A model generated the notes under the pieces. That model worked only from the letters and a program-made list of their open reading frames with translations. It did not search any database and was not told the origin of the DNA. From Dipetalonema caudispina (Eukaryota > Nematoda > Chromadorea > Rhabditida > Onchocercidae), in assembly GCA_013365325.1 (NCBI GenBank), contig JABVXV010000341.1, forward strand, positions 1-64,000: a stretch of 64,000 nt of DNA, written 5' to 3'. A program made the position numbers and the translations under genes. Below are positions 31,843 to 45,372 of this stretch, one piece after another (within the stretch, counting starts at the first letter, position 1; each line of letters opens with the position of its first letter).

Positions 31843-34800
31843 CTTCTTTCTAAACATTCTATAGTAATTTCAGGTGAAAAACTAGTAGCCTTCCGAATAA
31901 CTATGATACATCGAGAAATATCGACCTTCTCCACCCTCACACAATTCGGGTTTGTGTAAAAGTGAAAGATTAGTTTTCTCCAAACTGTTCTTTATTGAGC
32001 CGAAATTTCACTGGAATTCATCAAAATTTCTGATTGTGAAACATCCGCAAAAAATCCTTTCACGTACACGTACGCACTACTGGACAACGGATAAAAAAGT
32101 TAACTATTATTGAGCTATCTATGCACCTTTTTTTCGCTTTTCAGTAAAAAATTTCTCACTTGAAATCAATCAATACATGTTTAAAACATCTAATTCTAAG
32201 CATTCCAGGGTTTTTCTTTATCGTACATTATTCACAAATTTGAAAGAGAAGTCACAAGGCATTCCTCAAAAAAAAAAAATCTTCCCTTTCTCCCTCCTGA
32301 TCATAGATGATTGATACTTGGAAAAATAGTTTCTACAGCTTAAATTTAACCATTCAACGACATTCATCAAATCAACAGCAATAGTACACCTTACCCCTTT
32401 TTCACAACAAAAAAAATCAAAGTTATCAGCCTCCATTACAATGTACAAAGCACTGGAACGTCCAAACATGTTTATCTTTTCCAAAACTACTTCTGAACCT
32501 CTTTTCATTATTTTGTGCATGTTTTTTCTCAAAAGTTCAGTTTTCCATCACAGCAATGCTTCAGAGAAGCCGAAAAAGATTGATTGTATACAAACTAATA
32601 CTAAAAAACAAATTCCAATAACTCGACTCTGTATAGAGAGGAATGATTTGTTTTTAAATTGATAACCTGATATTGATTTATAGTTATCGGAATTGTGTAC
32701 TCCTGAACTCGGTTGAGGAGAGATATCGTTGTGACCAACATTCCGAGAACACGTGATATAGTTGCAGCAACGTACAAATGCCTCCAGCTTGCTTCGATTG
32801 AAACCAGCTTAACATATTACAGAACATTAACAAGAACATTTTTTCACTGTTTGTACGGTACGTGAATATACGTTGCACGACGTCATGTAGTTCGCATAAC
32901 TTTCGTCAAATTAAATACTTGATCAACAAAAGTATTTAGGAAACAACCATTGATAACCTGTTTCACTAAGTATGACGCCTAAATAGGACCGAGTTTAAAG
33001 TTCCTTTTCCTACAAAGATAAACCTGAGTAAGCATAAAATTCAGCAGTCTAATTTATACTAGTCGATCACCCGATCTGCTATACTTTTATTTACATGTTA
33101 TACTAGCAGAAAAATTTGTAGCACTGTTTAGTGAACGACAGCATATCTTTTAGCATGGACGAATTTTGCAATTTTTCTTATTGATTTATCTATTCAATCT
33201 TTAACCAAGGACAAATGGTCAAGCTAACTGTCACTGAACTGACGAAGTTAAACGGAGTTTCCACAGTTACATAACACAGACACCACAATGTATTGCAAAC
33301 TAATGGATATTTTTAATATTTCCTTCTTTTAATTTAAACAATTCTATAGGCAGGATTTCTTTTCCAATCGTGACAATATATTGAACTATAAATGAATAAT
33401 TCTTTTTGGAAGAAAAATTTAATCTTTGAATTCAATTATCCTTCGGCTGTGATTACCACCTTATTTAACTTCTCTGACTTATTAATTAACGAGTAGAGAT
33501 GAAGTCAACTAATGTGGCATGTCAATATTTCCGACAAATCAGTCCCTAAGTATCACCATCAGTCAACATCAACACGGATCAATTTCTGAAAACCTGATTT
33601 AATATGTATCAAAAATTTGTGGTTGTTGCTCTTATGGTTTTCGCTCTGACCTCTTATACAATCCAGGAAGTCGTCAACTTTTTAAGACACGCAGTATGCT
33701 GAAAATTAAGATTCCATAGTCCAGAATAAATGAGTGGAGAATGAAAGGGAAATGACTAATTATCTAGTCTAGACATTACCAAATAAAATTAATATGAAAT
33801 ATCTGAAAAAAAAGAAAGAATTGCCTCGGATGTGAAAGTTCTTTTTTATTATAGAAAAAAACAACTAATTTCTGCTCATTGGCAACAATCAATGTCAGTT
33901 GTACAATTAGAAACGCCACTCACCATATAGCTCCCCACCTTTCTTCTTCCTCTCCTTCCATCTCCTTTAGAAAGAGATAAGGTCATGAAAGAGGTATGTT
34001 GAATATTCTAATTACTAGCTCATTTCCAGCAATGAAAAAACAAAAAATATTCATTCACCACATAACTCCCACTCATCGCGTGTTTAAATGACATTTAAGG
34101 GACAAAATACTTCAATAAAAAAATTAACCTGCTACATACTACCATACAGGTACTTCTCATTTTCAATGTTTTAGTAAATTTGTCAAGTGAAAGATGTAAC
34201 GGAAAAAATGGCCTCTTGGAGTCATAGATATGAAACGAAATGACGTATTCACTAATGATAAACTTTCACTAACATTTAAAAAACAGTAATAACTTTCGGA
34301 ATGATTTTTTTTTTTAAATCAATCACTGACAAAATGCGAGTCCAGAGTATAATCTGTATGCAGCTGTTTTATTTGTACATAATGTTTGCGCATTGGTGTT
34401 CATACCCATTCAAAAATCATAAAAGTATGAAAAGTTATAATAAAAAAAAGAATGCCAAAACAGAAAGAGAAATGTAGAGATGGTGGAAATGTCAAATTAT
34501 TTTCTGTGAAAATTGGGTAAAAAAAAATAAACCCATCGTCTGACTTCGTTTTTCACTGTGATTAACAGCAATGAAACAAAGTCCAGACAGCATCACTTGG
34601 TAACAAATGATTAATAGAAACAAAACGAAATAATCAGCATTGCATCATCATCATCATCTAAAGGAAACTGTATGTTAAAAATGATGAAATCTGTTTGCTT
34701 TTGTATTGAAAAAATATACGTTATAAGTATCAGGAATATTTGATAATTTGATCTATCGTGTTTTACGATAGTGGGATAATCGTATTTAGAGACAGCCAAA

Positions 34801-34888
34801 AGATTTACATTGTCAGTTGCCAAATTATCAGATTTTTAATATACTCACTGGTTTAACTATTTCCGGACAACCAATCGTAATCGAAAAT

Positions 34889-35055
34889 TATGACAGTTTA
34901 TATTTCGAAGATAACAGAAGAAAAATCGATCGTGTTCGGAAGGTGCTGGCGATAATTAACTTGGTGCATATATCAGTATAAACTGTCAATATGATAGTTT
35001 ATACTTGAAAGATACGGGAAAAGAAAAATAATCGTAGCCAGAAATTGTCGGCAAG
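34889..35055. repeat. Diverged direct repeat of about 100 bp
   Basis: TATGACAGTTTATATTTCGA at 34889 and TATGATAGTTTATACTTGAA at 34990 begin two related segments, each followed by an A/G-rich stretch and a G-rich block. The junction between the copies contains the inverted repeat described separately. Confidence 0.65.
34976..35004. repeat. 13-bp inverted repeat, 3-bp spacer
   Basis: GTATAAACTGTCA and TGATAGTTTATAC pair at 12 of 13 positions around ATA. It lies at the junction of a diverged direct repeat. It could be a cruciform-forming site or remnant of a small inverted-repeat element. Confidence 0.7.
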
Positions 35056-35082
35056 TATGTTCAGTTTAAAATTAAAACTTAC

Positions 35083-35281
35083 TTAATGGCTGTTCCGAAT
35101 CCGAATACATCCTGGAAGTGGAAACGATTAAAGAATGCTTTTTGATTCTTCGACTTTCTATGACTTTCTCCAGAATTCTTATATTAACTCCAACTCGGAC
35201 CGTGTGCCACGAAGCGAAACTTGAATGCCACATCTTCAAAAGTTTAAATAATCTCTCAATATCACACTTTGTGTTCATAAT
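35083..35281 (-). CDS. Isolated coding exon, unassigned
   Basis: This exon has a good acceptor (AATCAG), 66 open codons and a strong GTAAGT donor in the expected orientation. The peptide is basic and hydrophobic-patterned (e.g. RLFKLLKMWHSSFASWHTV and KVIESRRIKKHSLIVSTSRM). I did not recognise the family and could not find confident partner exons, so the rest of this gene is unknown. Confidence 0.4.
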
Positions 35282-35998
35282 CTGATTCAAATAAATTGCA
35301 TGTCTTTGATTTCGTCAAATAGTTTACAGCACATCGTTATGGAGTATGAGTTTTTTGCAATGCCCTGAATTACACAACAGTTGTTAGAAATCTGACGTAA
35401 AATTTGACATCTATTTGTGTTAGAATCTAAAATGAGATTTAACACTTAAAATTACACTATCTTTTAATAAGAAACGATTGTTAACAGTGATTAACCAACA
35501 GTAAGATATAACACTACACTACTAACTGCCCAATTACATTATCCTTAAATCAAAGTAGATCTAAACGAAAACTCAAATTACTTAATATATTTTAGAGTTT
35601 TGGAGGTACTTTGGCCCAAAAGAGTTCAAACTGCGGAAGAATGGCAAGTTGCACGTGATGACATGCATGTACAATGATGTAAAAAAAATTTTGAAGTTTA
35701 AAAGCATAAAAATTTCCGAGAAACTTCGATGCAACGAGTTGTAGTATTTCAAGACAGAGTCGATGCATTTCACGACAAAAACTAGGGAACCAAAGCAATG
35801 CGGACTATATAATAAGTTGATGGATCAGTTCACAGTTCAGAAGCATTTGTAGATATTCGATTAAACTTCGAGAGAACGCAACTATTACTGGATGAAATCG
35901 TTGACTGTAGAAATTTGCAAAAAAATTCACTAAACTTATACAAAAATACCCACCTTTCATATTTACTCGTTTTATTTTCAATGCATTATCAATCCATA

Positions 35999-36852
35999 CT
36001 AGCCACAATATTTCTGCAACCAACTCCTTATAAATAATCTCCAATCAGGGTAGTACCATTCTTCGAAATCTGTTATGAATTATAAAATGAAATCTAACTT
36101 CGATATAGACTTTCTATCAGCGCAACAAAAATAACTAAGATTGTCGCGCAGCGGGAAATATTTCTTGAAGCTATAAAAAAGCCAGAAAAAAACAATGTTG
36201 AGCATTGGCCTATTAAAATTAAACAGTCAAGCAGAGTGTTTTGATAACCCGCATTATAAACCACTTATAAGGATTTTATTTAAACAGTATTCGTTAAGCA
36301 GTCAAACAGTGCCTATGGATTCACTAAATAAATGACAATCTCTTTTAATGCTAAGCTTATTTTATCTGATTTAGGAAAATAAAAGCAACTGTTAATCTAG
36401 TACCATCCCAAACAATCCTAGGATAGAGATATTAATGAGATAAATAAGGCATTCTCTTCCATAGAAGCATAAGGAATATCATGTTAAAAAAAAATTTAAG
36501 AAAAATAATGCTTTATTCATAAACTCAGTAAATAAACGGAGATCATACTGATATATAAACAATATATAATATTAAATGATAAATAAATCACTTGCTAGTT
36601 GCTTTTTGTATTTGATAATTTTTTGCAGATCTTTTATAACCATAGCACCAAGAACAAATGCAATGAAAAACTGCAATCGTATTCTCTATCTACATTTACC
36701 ATGAATAACAAATAATGATTCTTCGGATTAAACTGTGCAGTTTCATCTATTAAATAACATTTTATCTTAATTAGGAAATCAATGGAACCTTCTCTCTTCC
36801 CTTCCCATCTTCCTTCCAATTCCAAAGCTTTACCAGGAGTGACGCTTGCAAC
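35999..36852 (-). CDS. Fragments of an unassigned minus-strand gene
   Basis: Two exon-like pieces are visible. 36852-36700 has a CAG acceptor, 51 open codons and an ATG|GTAAAT donor, and includes VTPGKALELEGRWEGKREGS and later AQFNPKNHYLLF. 36069-35999 has a CAG acceptor and reads EEWYYPDWRLFIRSWLQKYC then Gly and TAG. The P-G-K-x-L-x-x-x-G ... F-N-P-K order loosely resembles a galectin carbohydrate-recognition domain, but key galectin residues (HxNPR, WGxEExR) are not present as such. A linking exon must be missing because phases 0 and 1 do not match. A possible upstream piece lies near 37250-37083. Confidence 0.35.
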
Positions 36853-37657
36853 CTGTCACGAACAGCAATAGCTATACATTTGAAGTGAAACAAATTATTA
36901 TAAAAGTTGATAACAAACCCGATATTCATCAATATCTCAGAAAAAGATTAAAAAATACTTACGCAAAGAAAAAAAAAAAAGAATGCAACGATAAAACAGC
37001 TGATTAAAAAAAACAAAGTCAACAGTGTAAAAGAAGTCTATAACTGTTATTAAAAGTTATAAACTTCGTTAACATTATAGTACATCTTTTTTCAAAAAAC
37101 GATGGATCACAGATTGATAATCTAAGTTCATAAATCTCTTATTAATATTCGGCGGTGTAGTGATATGACAGTCATTTGCATCATAAGTGATCGACCATTT
37201 CACCCAGAAAATATACAGTAAAGTGCTAAATAAAATATGCAGTGCATGCACAGTACGGGAAAAAAGTTGAAGAGAAACACTGCAAAGAAAGTGAGCACCA
37301 TTTTCGGGAGGAGAGATGTTTGCATTTTCGAACAGAAAGACATTCTTGGACAGCGTTTGGACTGCACTGCATATGACACAGTATGGACTGAAGAACAAAT
37401 AGAGATGGAATTAAGTACCTAAATAAGCAGCAATCTTAATTCAAATAGGACATAATTTCATTTTACTGGTGCGACACAAAATGAGCAAAGGAATGAAATA
37501 AATAAAAATAAAGAAATTGTGAAGAATAAAAGGCACAATGAGATGAGCATCGAGAAAAGCTGAACAATCACTGCGGTTAATCGGTTAATTATCACTGCTG
37601 CAAAAAGTGAGGTACCGATCAGTGTACTGAGGACTTGATAACAGCAGAGATTCCCTC

Positions 37658-39442
37658 CTATTCTTCGGCTAGAGAACGAATCAATGAACCCCACACTTTC
37701 CGCTGTTTCTTAACATCGTCTGCGTTCAGCTGTGTGAAATCAACACTGAATTCATCCCGTTTCAAACTCTACAAATTGACGCAGCTGTAACTTGATTAAT
37801 TCCCAAACATGGTGTAGTAATAATAAATCCTCCAACAGGTAAGATAGAATAACGCTCAACAATATATCCAGCCTAAATTGATTCAGTCTTTAGTTCTACT
37901 TCAGGATAATTTGATATTGGAAAAAGAACATACGTGTCATGAATTTTAGTGCATTCATACTATGAGGTACAGTTCACAAAACCCTCTTTCCCATCACTGT
38001 TATTTCGCAGTACATCTGGCGACAATTAACTACTTTTTTCTTGCAATGGTCCAACTATATGCTAAGCGAGTGATGTACAGCATAAAGGATTTCAAATACT
38101 AGGTAACACGAAAATAAACCATAGAACGAGATTACACTCTTTGACCGATAAAATCTTACGAATTCTCAACAAACCTCGACATAATGTCGAGAGAATTCAA
38201 TAACAAACATCCCACAGTCCATGCTATTATATTGCTTTGTCGCTCGCTCGATGCGTGTATCTATCGGAAGCCCGAAATAGTTTGCCAGTATTTGAATCAG
38301 CTGAAAAATGTCTTTAAAAAATAAAAGAATCAAATACCTAAACATTCATATAACATTTCAAATAAAATGTTCCAAGTTTAGGCTTGTAAGAACGCTAACC
38401 AATATTAAAAAAACGAAGTTTCCGCTTCTTTTATATATGAAAGAACAAACCGAAAACCACTTCTGATAACTTAACAATTTCTAATACCGAAGCCAACAGG
38501 GTTTTGCAAGCAGGATGTAATATGTTGTCTTTGCTATGGCTTTTAATTAATTCTGCAATTTCAATCCTTTTCTGGTTAGGAGACATTTAATTCTCCTATT
38601 AAAATTATCAAAATGAAACTGTAACAAAAGAGCAAAATTTTATGGAAATACAGTGCTGTTAATCTTTCACTGTTCGTACATGTATGATTTCTTGAATATT
38701 GTTTTACCATTTCCCTCACAGTGGATTAGGCTCGTGCCAGTACATAATTTGTGTTCAGAAGCCTCCTTTTACAATTTCGACAGATACATACTTTATCCGT
38801 TGGTTTTCGATTCGCTGAACTGGTCCCTTGCGCGCTATCAATGATCAGAAAATGAGGCCGAAGATCCCGGCGACATATAAGCAATGACCAGTGACTTCCA
38901 CCACTCCTTGACGGATCGTCATGATCGTTCACAACGAAAATGACGTGCTCTTTTTCTTTAAGTGTAAGCTCATCAAGGAGCTCCGCCACTTCATTTGCTC
39001 TGGTTAGCTTAATTAGCTGACATACTGCTGCATTTATAAAGCAAATCTGAAATTAACGACTGCCCTCTTTTTTCTATCATGATCTTGACCTTTCCAGCAA
39101 TATATCGTCCCACCATTTTGGCACAAATCACGCTTACTATCCTGTACAACTACGACCGACTATCAATTCGGTGCGAATCGTGTTGTGTGCCGAAAACATT
39201 TTCCATCAGGTTGCAGTTTCAACGACCTGAGCTAAATATAGTTCATTTGACGAATAAGAATGACGTAGATGCAAACAAACTTTGCTTTTATTAGTCTCAT
39301 CCAACGTTTTCTTGTGCAGATATTCGAATGCGAACGAAATAACCGGATCACTAAGCCATCGTCCATTTTCCAGCGCTTTCAAATCAGCCTCATAAAGTAC
39401 AGTATCACCAAACGACAGGACACACCTCCCCGATTTCGCCAT
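37658..39442 (-). CDS. ulp-3: Deneddylase DEN1/NEDP1/SENP8 (ULP-3) cysteine protease
   Basis: C48-family protease that removes NEDD8 from cullins and other targets or processes its precursor. Four exons join in phase: 39442-39281, 39046-38792, 38300-38175, 37768-37658; 217 residues against about 212 for human SENP8. The conserved N-terminal exosite segment reads LSDPVISFAFEYL. The catalytic set is complete: His106 in GGSHWSLL, Asp124 in LIIDS, Gln162 and nucleophile Cys168 in QYNSMDCGMFVIEF. The C-terminal helix (KVWGSLIRSLAEE) precedes TAG. The GG-H-W form and short length favour SENP8 over the SUMO proteases, which carry long N-terminal extensions. Confidence 0.93.
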
Positions 39443-40672
39443 ACTGCAAGATTTGAAACGATTTCTTTCAAAAAAGACGAAAATGTGTTCGCTTATTCAA
39501 TCATACTTTTGAGTTCCTCCCTCACAGCACCTACAAACAATATAGACCAATAAAAAAAAAGTAGCACTGCGAACAGCAGTATGGAACAGTCAAACATCTC
39601 ATACTACCTAACTTCGTACCAAGCAAGCTTAAATATTAGAATAACCAATCCTTGCTATCAATTCATCGCAGAAGCTAAAAACCTGGAATACTCAATCAAA
39701 TATGTACTATTAAAATTAAACTACGCATGAGAGGGATAAAATAACGAGTCTGGCACAGTAATCATAGTAGTTAGGATAATTATTAAAACAGTCGAGATTT
39801 CGGAAATCAAACATGTGGGCAGTTACAGCTAGACACCAAATTTCCAGTTCATATTTAGGATTAAATTACAAGGTAAGCTATAATTCAAGTGGTACCACAC
39901 CGTTTCATTTCCTATAACTCCATTTCTTCACGTAAACACAAGTTTCCGAAATGCTATATTTCTCTACCTCATCTGTAACATTAATTAAACTTTTTCATAT
40001 CTTGAAAGATAATATGCTGATATCCACACTGGTCAGGATTGAATAAGCAAACAGGAATAATTTATTCATAAAGTATTCAGGAAAACAAGATAAATTAAAT
40101 TTATTTACAGGTATAAACTGACACATAACAAGGGATAGTGGAATAGCTTACACATTTCTGTGCACTGAATATATCAATCATTATAATAATAGACACCGAT
40201 TTCGTATATACAGCCATTTTATCAATCATCAGTACCACCAGAACTGTCCAGTAATTCAATGCAATCCGTTTTCCCAACAGTGGTCAAACTTCACATCGAC
40301 AATGATAATGCACTGAATTCAAGAAAAGGCAGTGCTAAGTGTAATAGTCTACCCACTTATTTTCCAGTTCAGGACTCGAGCTTTGTCGAGACTGAAGAAC
40401 AATTGGCCTAAAGATTTTTGAAATATATACCCATTCCATCGGGTATTAACACTGCCTGATCACTGCCAATTTCATATTTCGACAATTTCTCAATCTGAAC
40501 GATTCAGATTGAGAATTCATAGGGATTTATTTAAAGTAGTTTTCTCTATTAAGAGACAAAGAATCTCAATTCCCTTTTAGTAATAATGGACTAAATCCAA
40601 TGTGACAAAAAGATGAGCTTTCCTGTCAATTGATAAGATTTTCAGTAATGAAATGCAGATGATAATATATAT

Positions 40673-40713
<41 letters not shown>

Positions 40714-40986
40714 GATAAAATCAGTGTGGCATTGATATGGTACCATCTACACATTTTTTTCTAGTTATTATTACACTTAATATTCAGTAAGCTATTTCTG
40801 TTTCTTAAGTTCTACCCCTGATTTGAAAAAGGCGAAATTCTGATCTACAACGGCAAACAGATGCAAAGGTTACAAAGTACAACCAAAAACACTTAAAAGT
40901 TCAAATCTGATATTGATGAGCTAGTCCTGCATGTGGAATATGGCGGTTCAGTAGCGCTGTGAAGAAATAATGTTGGCAGAAATAAC
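39443..40986. other. Intergenic region with TA microsatellite
   Basis: I see no gene between TDP1 and ULP-3. An interrupted (TA)n microsatellite occupies about 40662-40714, and there is a short inverted repeat TCAATCTGAA/TTCAGATTGA around 40489-40514. Confidence 0.6.
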
Positions 40987-43900
40987 TTACGGCCAGGTTT
41001 TTTGGAATATATCTGGCTTCCTGTATGTCTTATCTACTATCCACACACGGTCGTTGTCACCATACTTTGTCAAAGGCAAATCATATGGCAACATATCCAA
41101 GGATTCAGGATCAATGAACAATAAGCCAAATTCATACGATCGAATAGTTAACTGTGTTTTTTTCAACTGATAATCACCCCAAGCCGCCTGGAAAAATTAT
41201 ATAACGTGCACTGACCTAATATGAAAGACTGATAACGACAATCGTAAAAATGTTCTGTTTAATGTACCTTTTACGTGGCTGATTCGGGTTAAATGTTAGT
41301 ATCAGTAACAGCAGTTTTTTGAAATGAAATTAAAACAGTAAACGGAAGTGATTGAACGATACCTTAGAAAGATTGGCACTTGTGACAAGCAACCAAGATG
41401 GTTTTAAAGAGTTCTTAGCAAAAGCTGCATATGTCTTGATGTGTGGCATAGCATGAGAACGTCCCAGATGATCACTGCGCCACTTGTACATGAAATTTAG
41501 CAAATATGGTTGTTTTACTGCTACACTATTACTGTAAGGAAGTGAGCCACCTGCTTCGTATCCTTCATTAGAATTACGAACGTCTTCCACACAAGGATAG
41601 ATAATTCGCAAGTGTCCGCCATCTGCAAAATCAGTAAACTTAATGAAAAGAACGTAAACTTCATTTTTAAAACTTAGGAAACTCCCTACTAACAAAACGC
41701 AATTAATTTTAAATAGACCTGTTTCCGCACCACCGGAAAGACTGTTTAAAAACTGCCCCGTAAGCCAATACTGCGGTGCTGCTCCAAGACTACCAAGTGA
41801 GCTGAACTGAGCATGGTAAGTGAAATCATCCATTTTCACATTTCCGAACAATTCTTTCAGGATTACTCGCAATCTTGGGTGGCCATATTTCGTTAATTGA
41901 ACACCTGAAATTAAGTCTTTATAAATTACACTTCCGAATCAATACAAAAACCATCAAAATCATCAGAAAGATTGGACTAGCTGACCAATGTGCAGTCAGA
42001 TGCCTTCCAAAAGATGTTATCTGTCACCACGTCTTCTTGAGTCACATTTAACAATTACTATCTGAAACTTCCACAAAGAATAGCCTTGCAATAATTTTTT
42101 ATAATATCCTGTACACTGTCGTAATCTATATTTCATTTTATCCTACTGTTTCATATTATTCCAAGACTCCAGGTCGATTTTTTTTGAATCTAAACAAACA
42201 TTTAAGATGTGTGAATATATAAATTGAATGAAATTGAAGTGGGAAAATGAAATTAAATGAACAAGAAGACCTTTATGAGCTCCTGGTACAGAGTACACAA
42301 CTCGTGCCTTGACATGGGATAAGTCAATATTAGCAACGCGATCTCGCCAGTGTTCGATAAGATCCCAATCTTGACTTGTTTTATATTCGTTCAAGTATTT
42401 TACTAAATCAGCCTGGAAATCTGATCCATTTCGACTGGAACTATCACTGGCAGCAAGCTGGAAATATTCATAACATGAAAGCATTTTTAAAATACTTCTA
42501 ATTGTAAACCTCGCATTCATGACATTACGTCTACAGATGGTAGCAAAATCCTATACCAGATATGAACATTTATACGCTTTTGAAAGTTATAGTATCGGCC
42601 ATCACACCATTCCTTTCCACTCACTTTCTAGCAGGAAAATAGGACAAAAGCATTACTGTGTAAAGAAGCCCTAATATCAAATACGTATTCTACTAACTTC
42701 ACTTCCACTACAGTGATAGAATGCTTGGGTCTTGAAATTCCAGTCGTTTTCCAACAAGTTGGCAGTTGCAATAACAATATGCACCCTCCCGGTACTGCTT
42801 TCAAAAATGGAAATTTTGGAATGATGCGTCCCGAAGGGTATCATTAGGCGTGCTCGTCCAACATTCACGTTATTTACTGCACACTGCTTTACTGCAGTTT
42901 TAGTCAATGTAAAGTCTGTCCCCATTCTTTCGCCTACAATTAATGTAATTGGTCCTTGCCGTAATCGACCTGGATACTGCCTGTAAATCACATGATATTT
43001 ACAGAAATCAAATGCAGGACAAAAAATATTTAAGCTAATGCAAAACATAAAATGCCCAGAGCTTATTTCACATTTTCTCATGAGGACTCACAATCCGTAT
43101 AGTCAACATTGGCAATAATGTATGTCATGGGAGATTTTCGTCACCTTGAAAAAGAATTGAAGAGTAATAAATACATACTTTAAATTCTTCCCTAAATGGA
43201 ACTCTTGGAACTTGAACTTTATTAACTACGACAAGAGAACGTTAAAGAATACAAAAGATTAAATGAAATATCTAAAACCATGTATGGAACAGACCGGAGC
43301 TGTTCAATGCCTGGTAAGCTTGGAACCAGTATTTGAATATTAGTATAAATTGGGTCAACAAAACCAGTAATATCTAAGCAGCTACTTTTTAATTTATGTA
43401 AATCAGTCATAACAGTAGTAATATTCACCATAGACGCACTTCATTTCGTAACATGAAAACTCAAACAAAAAAACCGAAAACCCACTCAAATAAGCAAAAA
43501 GCTATATATCATTTAATCATATTACAAAATATCTACTTGGGATTCTCCTCGAGAATGGAAGACGACATATTTCCTAAGCGCTACTAATGTTGTATTACTT
43601 ACGTAAGTAACCAACGAAGATCGATCATGAAATTGAAATGGATTGATGCCACAGGAGAGATAAGTTCCAGCAGCTCCGAGAGTGAAAAAGCATTGGCATT
43701 GTACTGTTCCGCTATACCTACAACCTGAAAACGAATGATAACGACAATGCTTTAACCATGGAGAAAACAGAGGAAATGTTTACCAGTTTAGCGTATAAAC
43801 CGGTTCAACGCCTTTCCAATACTTCCTGCCCTTCACCTCGCTCCTTCCTCCTCTTCTTGCTCTAATCTTCAACTGCGAATAATATCTTTTTTTTTTCTAG

Positions 43901-44138
43901 GAAACTCTTTCCCAACAATACATTCCAAAGAAATTAGAAGTTAAGAATATAGAAATTTGGATAGAACATTTTCCGTCACTTAAATAGTTCTGATATAACC
44001 AAGTGAGAACTTGAAACTAACCTTGTTGAAGTATAATCTATCCATCAAACAACTCTGCTTCACACGTTTCCCTTCTGATCCAAGATTACTACATTCTTGA
44101 CCCTCACATGTTGATGTCTCAACCACTCCCCGCTTCAT
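40987..44138 (-). CDS. TDP1: Tyrosyl-DNA phosphodiesterase 1
   Basis: Nuclear repair enzyme of the phospholipase D superfamily that hydrolyses 3'-phosphotyrosyl bonds left by topoisomerase I. Seven exons close in phase: 44138-44022, 43724-43603, 42980-42698, 42457-42271, 41904-41719, 41622-41363, 41187-40987; 451 residues. Both HKN catalytic motifs are present: FGTHHSK with His133/Lys135 followed by an ANLLENDW segment, and MPHIKTY with His359/Lys361 followed by VTSANLSKAAWG (Asn382). Other family signatures are FSSLGSLGA and EGYEAGGSLPYS. The protein is shorter than human TDP1 (608) because the long disordered N-terminus is reduced to about 40 residues. The TAA stop overlaps a perfect GTAAGT donor, but the sequence ends where the family normally ends. 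Confidence 0.95.
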
Positions 44139-44228
44139 CTCTAAAATATCACTGGAACTTAACCTTCACACGAAAAAACAAACAAAAGCTAACCCACTTC
44201 GCACAATTCCATTCTTCTCCTTCTTCTT

Positions 44229-44275
44229 GCCCAATTCAACTCAACTCAACCCAACCCAACTCAACTCAACCCCAC
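44229..44275. repeat. AACTC/AACCC pentanucleotide repeat
   Basis: About eight units alternating CAACT and CAACC lie 90-140 bp upstream of the TDP1 start codon, in the probable promoter or 5' UTR. Confidence 0.8.
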
Positions 44276-44792
44276 ATCAACAAATCACCAAAACCGTCAA
44301 CGGTTGCATGTTCAAAGCGCGGTAACACAAGATTTAACGCGGCTTCACAGGTTAGCTACTTGTTTATGACCTTAAGTGACTTGAGAATCGGTCGTTAGCT
44401 CGTTTGTCTTCAAATAATCGGCGGTTCGCTATTCGTAGCAAGCGATGGTTCGCAGTTGTGTATGACTGTGCTCAAATTTACGATTGAAATGGTTGTGATT
44501 TCAAATTAGCTTAAAATGGCAATTAAACACTGCTAAAATTTAGAGTTGAACTTAAAGTCTCTTTTGGTGCATGAACTTATTAAAGCAGAACCATCAAGCA
44601 TGATATTTGGTAGCAGTTAGCTACTATTGTGAACTATCCGGACTTATTACGTCACACTTACTTAATAGGTCTGTAGATTATTAATCTTCGAATAACTTGG
44701 TTTAAATTAAGGAAGAACTTCAGCTGCATTACTTGCCTTTTTGCTAACTTAAATTTCCTTGATAGATTTGTCATATTTCCTGTCCCATAATC

Positions 44793-44940
44793 AGCAGCGA
44801 TTTGTATTATCCAAGTGACTAAGATGGGACTTGGAATGGTACGAACCTTTAGTTTAATCAAACGACTCCACTGAACCCAAATTTTTATTTTCTGAATGTT
44901 AACAGTAGCGATTTCTATTTTCCAAGTGGAAAGGTACGAT
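44793..44940. repeat. Diverged direct repeat of about 111 bp period
   Basis: AGCAGCGATTTGTATTATCC (44793) and AGTAGCGATTTCTATTTTCC (44904) start related segments that both continue AAGTG and later GGTACGA. A 114-codon minus-strand open frame (45002-44658) spans them, but it looks like a by-product of the repeat rather than a gene. The rest of 44139-45372 shows no gene. Confidence 0.6.
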
Positions 44941-45372
44941 AAACTATTTTCCCTCACTGACCGAAGTCCGCGATAAATTTGTAACAAATTCTCCCCTCCC
45001 AAAACATCATTTCATTCAAAGGTAATATTTTAGTAAAAAATACCGCGATAAACTAGCCAACCGCTCACAGAAGAAAGTGAAATGACAACAACACTGAGAT
45101 GATTGAATAGAAATACATTCAAGTATTATGCAAATATAATTGTATTATTTGAGGGATGAAAATGTAAAATTTGTGAGTAATTCGAAGCTTCTCTGATATA
45201 TTGATTAACATGTGACTTTCACATAACTGGCATGGCAAGGTGAGTATCACTGGAGGAGTTTGATATCCTTTAGGACTCGATACCTTCATCTTCGTCTTCT
45301 ATTTCTCTTGGTCTATGCTGAAAGTAAAACACTGGGAGATTGTTGGTGCTGTTTGCTGATTTTTCAGATGAA

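Larger units (their letters stand above)
30171..35082. other. Intergenic region, no assigned gene
   Basis: Short open frames with scattered cysteines occur on the plus strand at 30456-30677, 30813-31088 and about 31282-31428 (includes HCEKANDFTTCFNCND). None joins into a recognisable protein. The interval contains diverged direct duplications (31703-31842 and 34889-35055). A putative 5' UTR/trans-splice acceptor for TrxR lies at about 30190-30225. Confidence 0.5.

Noticed and set aside
34659..34661. Short CAT/ATC runs (also 45898-45919) as CRISPR or functional repeats
   Set aside because: They are simple trinucleotide microsatellites in a eukaryotic genome.
37075..37422. Overlapping open frames on both strands
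   Set aside because: Both are of similar length and neither has clear splice partners. The minus one might feed into the 36.8 kb exon but the link could not be shown.
40987..40995. GTAAGT donor at the TDP1 stop as evidence for a further exon
   Set aside because: The protein already ends at the usual family C-terminus (TWP), and TAA is in frame there, so a chance donor match is more likely.
43222..43431. 69-codon minus-strand open frame inside TDP1
   Set aside because: It lies in the intron between exons 43603 and 42980, which join in phase and match the family continuously without it.
44658..45002. 114-codon minus-strand open frame upstream of TDP1
   Set aside because: It spans a diverged direct repeat, is very rich in Ile/Lys/Leu, and has no splice context or recognisable family.
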